From Archilochus colubris (Eukaryota > Chordata > Aves > Apodiformes > Trochilidae), in the NCBI GenBank assembly GCA_023079485.1, contig CM041097.1:15985658-16049657 (forward strand): 64,000 nt of DNA, read 5' to 3'. The notes below the pieces were generated by a model, which worked only from the letters and a program-made list of their open reading frames with translations, was not told where the DNA came from and made no database searches. Shown here piece after piece: positions 40,436 through 49,834 of the stretch. The translations under genes were made by a program, and so were the position numbers. Each line of letters begins with the position of its first letter. The stretch's first letter is position 1.

Positions 40436-42418
40436 TCAAGAACTTTCGTCTGCCTGCTAATCCAGCTCTTAAACCTTCTCCAGACCAAGCTCCATGCATT
40501 CCAGCTGCCTTCTCACACAACGTTTCACATCACGTTTAAATAAGCCCTAAATAATCGGTCCCTCTATTCCCCAAATTTATGACATTACTTTAGACTATTT
40601 TAATCTGAGGCATTTAACTGCAAAACAAACCCAGACTGAAACTCTGCGTGAAAGAATCCAATTAAATAGATTCACTGTGCCCAATGTGTTTGGGGTGGCA
40701 CAGCTGAAGAAACTAGAAAATTTAAGGGGAAATAAATTTTTCATGCCATCTTCAGACCTTAAAAAGCTAAGTATGTTATCTGTTGACAATAAAAACTTTT
40801 CTGTTCTAATAGCCTATATTTAGCCTATAGTTCTTTATACTTTATAATAATTATAATAATTTTCATAAATATTTATCTGTATCTTCTACTTTTACCTTTA
40901 CCTACCATTGTTACCTAGAATTTGCCCATAAATTTTCCCATAAGTGGAATACCACAGATGCTTTTATATCTTTTGTGTTCATTTTTCCCCCAAAGGGGAA
41001 ATGCTTTTCTTCCTGCCACTAAATTAGCAATGTCAATTTAAACTGTTCTTTTGTCCATGAATCTCTCAGAGGAAGAGCTCAAATGAATTAAGTGTTCCAC
41101 TGGTAATTTGTGTCTGCTTTTTAATTGGCAGCTTCAGATATTTTAGCCAAAAGTTTTTGGTAAGCAAACAAACCAAAACATGATTAAAAAATCTCCCTTA
41201 CTTCTCCATGACTGGAAATTCTCACAAAACTTTTGCATCTCACAAAGAATTTAAGTGGACAAGATTATCAAAAGTAAATTAATTACAGTAAAACACAAAT
41301 GGAAACTTTTACTAATTGCTTCCACTCCTCCCAGGCTACCTACTCTTGTAATACTTTGTCAGTTTCCATTTTTCCCAAATATTGCTCCCCTGAACTTGCT
41401 TATTGCTCCAGAATTCTTCTGAATGCTCTCTGTATGGATGGGTGCTTCAAATTGCTGCTACTGATAGACTCAAATTTGCAGACAAATAAAACTTTTACAT
41501 TTACATGAATGGTTTAAAAAAAAATAAAATAATCCACATGTTGCAAACTGAATTACTGCCCCCTGAATCTGGATGATCAATATTTTGCCTATTCTACCTT
41601 GCTTAAGATAAACCACCAGTTTTATTACCTTAAAATGCCTTGGCACTTATATAAAAAGAGTGATTTCTTCATTCTCCAGATACCAAAAGCTCACTGCAAA
41701 CACCTCTTGTACAAACTAATCAACCTGATAAGGATGTGAACATAACCTCCACTTGTAAACAACACAAATCTATCCCTTTTCATTACAAAAAGCAGAAAGC
41801 TAAAATCCAAATCATTAATTATACAAAGATATAAATGATAGAGGTAAATTTTAACTACTTTGCTCTCCAGGGTCAATCAATAAATCACTAATGCACAAAT
41901 TAAAGACAAACAGGGAGAGCAGGAATTGATCTGGCACCAAGTAATGCCAATGTGCAAGGTAAATAAATTCAAATTAGTAATAATGTATCAATCTCAAAAT
42001 ATTTAAAATGTGGTCTTCCTAAAGGAAATAGTCTTTGAGTGAAATAACCCAATCATGACCAATAAGAACAGTGCCTAGAGCTTTAGGAGTTTGGATTCTA
42101 AGCTTTTACACTGTCAGCTCAAAGAAATAAAACAAAAGGTAATTTCAGCTTGGGATACATTCTTATATTTTCAGAAACCTATGAGCAGGCATAAAGCAAT
42201 CTGATAGAAGGAAGAAAAAAGCTCATGGGTAAATCTGCTCAACAAAGTAGCACCTTTTAAACAAAGAAACAGATAAAAAACTAAAAAACAACCAAACAAA
42301 AAGTGCAACTCAAAAGCTTTTATTGACTGCATCTATTGTCCTGGCAGTATAAAATGTTATTTGAAGATTTAAAGAAGGGTGAACTAGCCACTGATAATCC
42401 AAGATCAGCACAATATCA

Positions 42419-42467
42419 TAAAAATACCAACAAAACCCCAAACCAACCAAACACACACAAAAACCTC
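42419..42467. repeat. A/C-rich low-complexity tract
   Basis: CAAAACCCCAAACCAACC and ACACACACA units, nearly free of G and T. Confidence 0.85.
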
Positions 42468-44394
42468 ACCAATCTTGAGTTCTTTTATTCCCATTATAGA
42501 AGGGATTCAGTTCACAGTTTGGAATCTGTTTCACCCATCACTCACCCAACAAAAACTTCAAGGCTACTTATTCAACAGCACAATACCTCCACTATTAAGG
42601 AATTTTTCACATTTTCCTTAAATTCTCTTAGTTTCATGCCTAGTCCTGCTGTGTTACTTAGTTAAAATCAGCTCAACAGCCAGCTAGTAATTAGGGATCA
42701 ATGTTTAATTACCAGTTCCAAAGTTACTGTCATGATCAGCTGCACAGAAAACTTAATTTCTATCTCCTGTGTGTTACTAAAACTCTGGAGCAGGGAATAC
42801 ATGAGTATACAGCTGATTCACAGATGGATAGAAATTGTCTTTCTCAGAAGACTATTAAAGAAAGAAATTTTCTGGAGAAAATCCTTACAGTATGAGCTCA
42901 AAGCTGCAGATTATAGTCTCAAACATGCACAGAAAGATTGGACTGGCAGAGGCAATATTGAGCTGAACTACTCACCAGAGATGTGGTCAACTGCAACAAA
43001 AATATCTATCAGTTGGGGTTAAGTAATCCTGGAACTGGGTCCCCAAAATGGAGAGGGGGAGAATCATATCTCTAATTTTTTTTTTTTTGCTGAAAAGAAA
43101 CCCTCCAAACAAGAGAGGGGAAAATTTAGGGGAGAAATGATCTAAGAAACAACCAAACCCCAAGTGTTTCTAAACCCTCATCTCGCTTTTCTCTGCTCCC
43201 AAAAGTTATCTCAACATCTTCACACGTTCTTGACAGCATCCTTGGTGGCAGTCATCTGCCAGGAAGACCAAATGAAAATTAAAAGAAAAAAAAAATTGAC
43301 ATGCACAGACATTGACAATATTCCAGAGAGAGAAGGAAACAATCATTCAGATAACTGTAAAGCAAACACAGAGTTTGTCTGTTGACACTACCTAGTGCCT
43401 CAGGAGGCAGATCAATGAAAAAAACATTTGCTTTTATAGCAAAAAAAAATGTTAATAAATCCTAAATATACCCAAGCAAGATCAGGAGTCTCTTTGGGTA
43501 AACTGGTTGGGAGTTCAAATGGAGGAAGGCTTTGTATGCATGCACAGCCAGGTTTAAGACTGCAGGTATCCCAGCTAATTCTCCACCTCATGTCATATTC
43601 ATGAAAACTGCCTCTTTTCATCTCATTAGCCTTATTCCCTGATTGTACCTACAGGAGGTACAAAGAAAAGTAAATAAAGTGCAGCTTTTCTCCTTCAAGA
43701 AAAAGCTATGAATGTATGTGCCAGAGCCAGATTGCTCCCAAGGTAGAAGTTCCATCAGCATAAAACTAACTGGAAAAAAATAATTTTAACTTTTGTTTTG
43801 TTTTTAAAGCCCCAGTTTGATGTTTGATGACCATGTGTTTAACGGCACTGCCACACAGGTGTGTGCCAAACATCTGCTCCATTTTGACTTTTATTTCAGT
43901 TTTGTGTAAAGTTTGGAGAGGGTTTTGCAGTCACTTGGTTTAGGTACTTAGTTTTTATAGAAAAAACTGTTTGTGAAAGACTGTAGGCTCATGTATTACC
44001 TGCCTAAATGTAAAACCTTAAAATAAGTATAGGAAATCTATCAGCCAGGAAAAAGCCAAATAGGGAAACAGTTAGAACCATTAAAAAACTTCCAAGAACT
44101 TAACATAAAGCCAAGAAAAAGTAATAATTGGGCACTGAAGTGGCTTCTAAAGGTATGAATTGAAAGATATTTTCAATAACGTTTTCTGTTCCACAGAAGA
44201 TCACTAAACTCAGCTTCTTAAAAAAGACAGAACTTTGTTTAGCACTAATGAGGCTTTATAGGTATTCAGGCCTAAGAATTCAAGGCGCCTGCAATGAGCA
44301 ACCTTGTACAGTTCCCTATTTTTATCATATACAACATTCAGCAGATTACACAACAGAAGTATTGTTTAATTTCATATTTTACCCCCACCTTTTA

Positions 44395-44438
44395 CTTATA
44401 TATATATTTTTTTTATTATTATTATTATTTTTTTTTTG
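44395..44438. repeat. TA/T/ATT compound microsatellite
   Basis: TA units, then T8, then about five ATT units, then a second T run. Confidence 0.93.
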
Positions 44439-45580
44439 AATATGCATGAAATTTGGAGATGTTATGGCAGGACTGAAGAGTGTTTTGAAGGCTGAGCTGG
44501 GGCTGCATAACGCACCAGCCAATCACACTGGAAAAACTGGAGAGTTACCTTAAGCAATATTTATGATTCTGATTTAATTGTTCCTTATTTATATTCATCG
44601 CTGAAATCCACTGCATCTGAAGCTATTTTGAAAACACAGCATTCTCCCGAAGGGTCCAATCCAACTCCCATTCAAATAAACAGCCTTCAATGGAGCCTAT
44701 TTGTTGCTAGCCAACAAGATCGAATTCTGCTGCAGAGTGGTCCCTGGAGCCTTTGTCACAGCTCTTTACAGATATTGCTCCAGCAAGAGGAGGTCTAAAT
44801 ACCCTTGTCCACATGCACTGCAGACAGCTGAAAACTATCTTTTATCTTCTTGAAACACTTGGTGAGATTTCAACTCCGAAAGCACAAAAGGGCTGAATCT
44901 ATCAAGGAAATAAAAAGTAAAAAGAGGAAAAAATGTTTATCAGTCGGAAAAAAAGGTGAAAGAGCCAAAGGGAGAGCAGAAGGACAGTAAAACATTTTCA
45001 AGTGATTGGATCAAGTACCATTTATTCCACCCTTGAAGGTGTAGAGGAAAAGATGTGTGCAGAGTATGACAGTAGAGAGCCAAACTTCTCAAAAAGCTTA
45101 AACAGAGCTATGGACATCAACAGTTTAGAAATAATGTGAATTTTTGCAACAGATGCAAAGCATGCAAACACCACTCCAATGAAGGTTGTATGGAAAGATT
45201 TTAAATCTCTCCCTCCAAGTTGCTACTCATCATGTTACCAAAACAAGAGTTTAAGATGTGATAATTCATTATTTTATCCTCATATCATATGTAAAACCTT
45301 ACCTTTGAACAGGACAATGTCAATAGGCTTTGAGAAGAGGACAAGTCTGCCTGGTTCATGGTAAATAAATAAGGAAATAGAACAATGTAACTTCTGGTCT
45401 GAGCTAAATAGGGAATGATACAAAATAGTTAAACATCTTCACGTGCTACTTTGTAACACAGAATACTTTGAAACCAGATTCTGGTGGATGAATTTGTAGT
45501 TTAAAGCCTGAGACAGAGGAAAGTTAGATCATAGAATCATAGAAACATAGACTTGGCCGGGTTGGAAGGGACCTCAGAGA

Positions 45581-45958
45581 TCATCGAGTCCAACCCTTGA
45601 ACCACCGCTGCAGTTCCCAGCCCATGGTACTCAGTGCCACATCCAGTCTCTTTTGAAATATCCCCAGGGATGGAGAATCCACCCCTTCCCTGGGCAGCCC
45701 ATTCCAATGTCTGATCACCCTCTCCGTAAAGAAATACTTTCTAATATCCAACCTAAACTTCTGGCACAACTTAAGACCATGCCCTCTTGTCTTGCTGAGA
45801 GTTGCCTGGGAAAAGAGCCCAACCCCCCCCTGGCTCCAACCTCCTTTCAGGGAGTTGTAGAGAGTGATGAGGTCTCCTCTGAGCCGCCTCTTCTCCAGGC
45901 TGAACACCCCCAGCTCCCTCAGCCTCTCCTCATAGGGTCTGTGCTCGAGTCCCTTCAC
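45581..45958 (-). pseudogene. CR1 reverse-transcriptase C-terminal remnant
   Basis: 125 open codons from the 3' end of the same CR1 copy: [20 protein letters not shown], then [20 protein letters not shown], then [18 protein letters not shown]. It is separated from the palm fragment by stops or frame changes, and reads through into the 3' UTR. Confidence 0.88.
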
Positions 45959-46222
45959 CAGCCCAGTTGCCTCCTTTGGACCTGCTCCAGCACCTCAATC
46001 TCCTTCCTGAACTGAGGGGCCCAGAACTGGACACAGGACTCAAGCTGTGGCCTCACCAGGGCTTAGTACAGGGGCAGAATCCCTTCCCTGGACCTGCTGG
46101 CCATGCTGTTCCTGATCCAGGCCAGGATGCCATTGGCCTTCTTGGCTACCTGGGCTCACTGCTGGCTCATGTTCAGCTTCCTGGCAATCCAGACTCCCAG
46201 GTCCCTCTCTGTCTGGCTGCTC

Positions 46223-46486
46223 TCAGCCACTCTGTGCCCAGCCTGGAGCTCCCATGGGGTTGTTGTGGCCAAAGTGCAGGACCCGGCACTTGGCCGTGTT
46301 AAACCTCATCCTGTTGGAATCAGCCCAACTCTCCAGTCTGTCCAGGTCCCTCTGCAGAGCCCTCCTGCCTTCCAGCTGATCCACACTCCCCCCCAGCTTA
46401 GTGTCATCTGCAAACTTGCTGATGATGGACTCAATCCCCTCATCTAAATCATCAATAAAGATATTGAACAGAACTGGGCCCAACAC
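46223..46486 (-). pseudogene. CR1 reverse-transcriptase palm fragment
   Basis: An 87-codon open segment carrying hallmark RT motifs: [12 protein letters not shown] and, about 25 residues later, FADDTKLGG, where ADD is the catalytic aspartate pair of the palm. It continues with [13 protein letters not shown], typical of CR1 ORF2. The frame ends at a stop soon after GAPGWAQSG, and the preceding part of RT is in another frame, so the protein is not functional. Confidence 0.93.
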
Positions 46487-46931
46487 TGATTCCTGGGGGA
46501 CACCACTGGTGACCGGCCGCCAACTGGATCAGCCCCGTTCAGCACCACTCTCTGGGCCCGGCCCTCCAGCCAGTTCCTAACCCAGCACAGGGTGCTCCTG
46601 TCCAAGCTGCAGGCTGACAGCTTTTTCAGGAGAATGCTGTGGGAGAGGGTGTCAAATGCTTAATGATGATTTAGAGGTGAATTCTATAAGTAACAATGCA
46701 AAAACGAAGGCCTGCCTACAGGAGAGTGTTTTGCTTTGAAACTAAGAACTTGATTTGTTGTTAAACAGTATTGATGTGGTTCCTGAAAACAGACTACTTG
46801 GAAAACACACATCTTGAGAGATGCTCTCAATATCTGCCAGACTTCAAAAGCAGAATGAAGAAAATGTGATTTATCATACAAGCGCAATACCTCTACTTCA
46901 CAGGTAATACACAAAGAACATTTCAGAAAGA

Positions 46932-47064
46932 TTTTGTTGTGAGGTTTTTTTGTTTGGTTGTTTTGTTTGGGCTTTTTCTGAGTTTTTTTGTTTGTTTGGG
47001 GTCTTTTGTTTATGAGGTTTGTTTTGGTGTTGGTTTTGTGTGTGTGTATTTTTTTTTTTTTTTA
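46932..47064. repeat. T/G-rich low-complexity tract ending in poly-T
   Basis: TTTG/TTGG-rich sequence, then GTGTGTGTA and a terminal T run. On the minus strand this is a CAAAA/AAAC-rich tract beginning with poly-A. Confidence 0.92.
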
Positions 47065-47477
47065 ATTTGCTACCTTTATATCCCAAGAACACTCTTGAGA
47101 ATCCAAGCTTGTATCTAGTGATTTCAGCAGGTTAACCTGGAGGATCACTCCAGATGACCAAATAGACTGTGAACTCCTAATTTCCACCTCTACCTCAAAC
47201 CCTCACTGCAGGACCAGGTAAAGACAGAGCCTGAAACCAAGCTCAGCCCCTGAGATGTCTGACCAGACACAAACCCTACAAAAACTGAGTACCAGAGCCC
47301 TACAGAAAGAGTGAAGATGCACACAAGAAGAGGGAGGTTACCTCCAAGTTCCTTATTGCAACATCAGTCACATAAACCATGATGGCAGGAATACATCTTC
47401 AATTATTTAAATTCACACAACTATTTAATACACACCAGTGTTGGGACTGACAAAACAGTTCAACATAAATAGATTTA

Positions 47478-47562
47478 AATATACATGTATGCACACAGAT
47501 AAATATATGTATATACTGATGTGTACATATGTATGTGTGCAGATACATGTTATATATACAAT
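47478..47562. repeat. Degenerate TATG/TA-rich repeat
   Basis: Irregular ATACATGTATGCACA, ATATATGTATATAC and ACATATGTATGTGTG units, with mixed purine-pyrimidine alternation. Confidence 0.75.
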
Positions 47563-48680
47563 AAATCAATGTATCAATTACACTGAATTGTCAAATGCTA
47601 GAGTCAGCATTAAAAAAGGAAAGCTGGGCATGAAAAATTTTGGATTTAAACCTGAGCTAGCTGACTTCCTTCAGGTTCAAAGACTTAACCATGCAAAAGG
47701 AGCTGCACAATGCACATTACATTTGGCACCAACCCCGAGCTTTATCCAGCAGCTGTCCCTTGCAGCCCTACACTGGCAGCCACGGAACAGAACTGCCCAG
47801 AAACAACCTCTGTTCACTCCAGAAGCTTTTGCTTCTGGGAAAATATTTATGCTCACAAGTGTGGACCAAAGGAGATCCCCGTGAAGCTGCTGATCTGATA
47901 AGACAAATAAAGAAGATGGTTGCGAACGGCACTAGAGCTGTCTTAAAACGTACAAACCTCACCTTGCCTTCAACATTTCTGCTGTTGAGGTGAATAAAGA
48001 ACTCCCGATAAAAACCTTGAGCCCTCCAAGCAGCTCCACTCACTCTTTCCCCTTCACACCTCTCAAATTCCAGACCACCGGGAAGTCAGAGCCAGAAGAG
48101 GCCTTTCCAGGCGAGCACACCTGAGTGTCCTCACCCCAGCCTCACCTCAGCCACCACCACAAACCCCAAACCCACCCCATGCTGCCCCCCGCAACTCGTT
48201 TGGAGCGAGGTGCGAGGTGTCACCTATTCCCGCGACGAGGATAATTAAGAAGTACTTTCAGTTTTAGGGGCAGGGAAGCTTTCTGGTGCTTCAGCTCACG
48301 CTTTAGTGGGTTCAGCCCTGACCCAGCCGAGGGGCACCCACAGCGTGACCCCCCAGACCTTTGCCTCGGCCCCGCAAAGCTCCGGGCGCGATGGAGCGGG
48401 GGCTGCGGGTGGGAGTAACGCATCCTGCGGGCAGCAGCCCGGGGTCCGCCAAGGGAGGAGGAGAAAGGTTTCCCTCCAGACAAGAACACGTAGAAGGAGG
48501 AGGTTGTGAGGGCGGGGAAAGGCGGCTTCAAGGGGGGTCTGAAAAGCGGCGGTGAGGGGGACAGGGTGCAGGGCAGCTCCCGCGGAGCGCCAGGTGCGCA
48601 GCTCGCATCCCTCCCTTGGTATGCTTTTGGGTGAGGAACAGAACCGGAGGGATGTGTCGGCTGGGTACGGGCTGACTCAC

Positions 48681-48767
48681 CGGGAAGCTGCCCCGCAAGC
48701 GGGCGGATCTCAGGGCCAGGTCCCGCAGCACAACCCCCGCCTGCCCGGCCAGGGGAGCCGCCGCCAT
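48681..48767 (-). CDS. SUCLG2: SUCLG2 coding exon 1 (mitochondrial targeting N-terminus)
   Basis: First coding exon of the GTP-forming succinyl-CoA synthetase beta subunit. It encodes 29 codons, beginning MAAAPLAGQAG and ending LRGSFP. The piece is rich in Arg, Ala and Leu with one Asp, as expected for a matrix-targeting presequence. It resembles the start of human SUCLG2 in length and pattern (AQAG, then a leucine-rich segment with ALALR). The start was chosen by that homology: the frame stays open further upstream, so an open frame alone does not decide it. The ATG context is good (A at -3, G at +4). The exon ends in CCG followed by a consensus GTGAGT donor, in phase 0, which matches the phase of the exon at 24305. 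It lies in a CpG island. The 5' UTR and transcription start cannot be placed from sequence alone. Confidence 0.93.
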
Positions 48768-48771
48768 CTTA
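48758..48771 (-). promoter_or_regulatory. YY1-type motif overlapping the SUCLG2 start codon
   Basis: On the minus strand the bases read TAAGATGGCGGCGG, a near-consensus YY1 site (AAGATGGCGGC), with its ATG being the SUCLG2 initiation codon. YY1 sites at this position are well known in TATA-less CpG-island promoters, usually just downstream of the transcription start. If functional here, the 5' UTR should be short. Binding is inferred from the motif only. Confidence 0.6.
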
Positions 48772-49074
48772 TCCGCACCGCGTGCCCCGGCGGCCGCCGC
48801 TGTCTCCGCCCTGCCCCGCTCCCCCGGCGGAAGCGCGGAGCTGCCCCGCGGAGCCCACCCCTCCGGAGGGGAGGAGAGGAGAGGGGCAGGGCCTGGAGCC
48901 CGGGGCGGAGAGCTTCGGGGCAGGGTGTGAGGGGACATCGTGGGGCAGAGTGCGCGACCCCCGGGGGGGACAGGCTGAGGGGAGGGTGGTAAAACCGTGC
49001 GGAGGGGGCCTGTGTGCGGGAGCCGGTGCGGGAGGTCGGAGGGGAAAGGCAGAGACTGCGTAGTTGGAGCAGTG

Positions 49075-49568
49075 GTTGTGTCCAGTTCTGGGCCCCTCAG
49101 CTCAGGAAGGCGATTGAGGTGCTGGAGCAGGTCCAGAGCAGAGCAAGGAGGCTGTGAAGGGATCCAGCACAAGTCCTGTGAGGAAGGGCTGAGGGAGCTG
49201 GGGGTGTTGAGGCTGGAGAGGAGGAGGCTCAGGGGAGACCTCATCACTCTCTACAACTCCCTGAAAAGAGGTTGGAGCCAGGGGGGGTCGGGCTCTTTTC
49301 CCAGTCAGACAAGAGGCCATGGGCTTAAGCCCTGCAGGAGAGGGGTAGGTTGGATATTGGGAAGAAATTCTTTCCAGAGAAGGTGATCAGGCATTGGAAT
49401 GGGCTGCCCAGGGAGGGGGTGGATTCTCCATCCCGGGAGGTTTTTAAGAAGAGACTGAATGTGGCACTCAGTGCCATGGTCTGGGAATCACAGTGGCAGT
49501 GGATCAAGGGTTGGTCTTGATGATCTCAGAGGTCCTTTCCAACCCGGATGATTCTGTGATTCTGTGAC
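49075..49568 (+). mobile_element. CR1 LINE 3' fragment abutting the SUCLG2 promoter
   Basis: Plus-orientation CR1, about 0.5 kb, from GTGTCCAGTTCTGGGCCCCT to a variant octamer tail ATGATTCTGTGATTCTGTGA. It carries the degraded RT C-terminus (EEGLRELGVLRLERRRLRGD). Its truncated 5' end lies about 308 bp upstream of the SUCLG2 ATG, at the edge of the CpG island, and it is divergent from SUCLG2. Confidence 0.95.
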
Positions 49569-49653
49569 CTGCCTTGGGCTCCCGGTCCTTGTCTGCTGGA
49601 AGTACTGCCCTGACTGGGTTGCCTTCTGCCTTCCTTTCATGATTAAAAGCACC

Positions 49654-49670
49654 TTTTTTTTTTTTTTTTT
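49654..49670. repeat. Poly-T run (17 T)
   Basis: Uninterrupted T run about 85 bp beyond the promoter-proximal CR1. Confidence 0.95.
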
Positions 49671-49802
49671 GCTAGGCAATAGTAAATTAACTCAAACTAA
49701 TAAGCTCTGCTGGGATCCAGCTGATTCTTCATAGGCACTTTAACCTGAACTCCACAAAATACCCCTTTTCCTTCTCCATCCACAGGTAAAACCTGGATAT
49801 AA

Positions 49803-49834
49803 AATATAATAACAATAATAATAATAACAATAAT
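49803..49834. repeat. AAT/AAC trinucleotide microsatellite
   Basis: ATAATAACAATAATAATAAT-type array of about ten units. Confidence 0.92.

Larger units (their letters stand above)
45528..46661 (-). mobile_element. CR1 LINE, longest copy (about 1.13 kb)
   Basis: Minus-orientation CR1 from the octamer tail (ATCATAGAATCATAGAAACA) through the 3' UTR, RT C-terminus, thumb-region equivalent and into the palm. Truncation is near GTCAAATGCT at 46660, inside the segment encoding AFDTLSHSILL. The ORF is broken into pieces: one open segment at 45581-45958, one at 46223-46486, and a frame change near 46487-46530. Confidence 0.97.
24306..48680 (-). other. SUCLG2: SUCLG2 intron 1 (24,375 bp)
   Basis: Sequence between the two SUCLG2 coding exons, bounded by GTGAGT at the 5' end and TTCTAG at the 3' end. 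It is AT-rich and contains the CR1 pieces at 27854, 28857, 37521, 40140 and 45528, simple repeats at 32046, 35666, 42419, 44395, 46932 and 47478, and two small tandem duplications (35701-35720, 37160-37199). I found no further SUCLG2 coding exon in it, and the phase-0 join of exons 1 and 2 does not require one. Exon-like open segments are discussed under findings. The stretches 24306-27853, 29361-37520, 37953-40139, 40436-45527 and 46662-48169 otherwise show nothing I can name. Confidence 0.9.
48170..49065. promoter_or_regulatory. SUCLG2: CpG island with the SUCLG2 promoter
   Basis: A sharp GC- and CpG-rich block in otherwise AT-rich DNA, covering SUCLG2 exon 1 and extending on both sides. 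It contains a NotI-type GCGGCCGC (48790s), Sp1-type GC boxes (CCGCCC at 48806-48811; GGGGCGG at 48902-48908) and an ETS-type CGGAAGC (48828-48834). No TATA box is evident at a suitable distance upstream of the start codon. This is the usual architecture of a housekeeping, mitochondrial-enzyme promoter. Long open frames run through the block on both strands because stop codons are rare in CpG-rich DNA; apart from the 29-codon exon I do not regard them as coding. Edges are approximate. Such islands often fire in both directions, so a divergent plus-strand transcript is possible but not shown. Confidence 0.88.

Noticed and set aside
47438..48043. Several open frames on both strands just left of the CpG island
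   Set aside because: Competing frames of similar length on both strands, no family recognised, no in-phase splice link to SUCLG2 exon 1.
48528..49247. 239-codon minus-strand open frame across the CpG island
   Set aside because: It runs from CR1 sequence through the promoter and past the SUCLG2 donor site. Only the 29 codons from 48767 to 48681 have homology and splice support; the rest is stop-poor GC-rich DNA.
48552..49386. Plus-strand open frames in and beyond the CpG island
   Set aside because: Composition-driven (Arg/Gly/Pro) and, on the right, CR1 sequence. No domain or splice support. A divergent noncoding transcript cannot be excluded.
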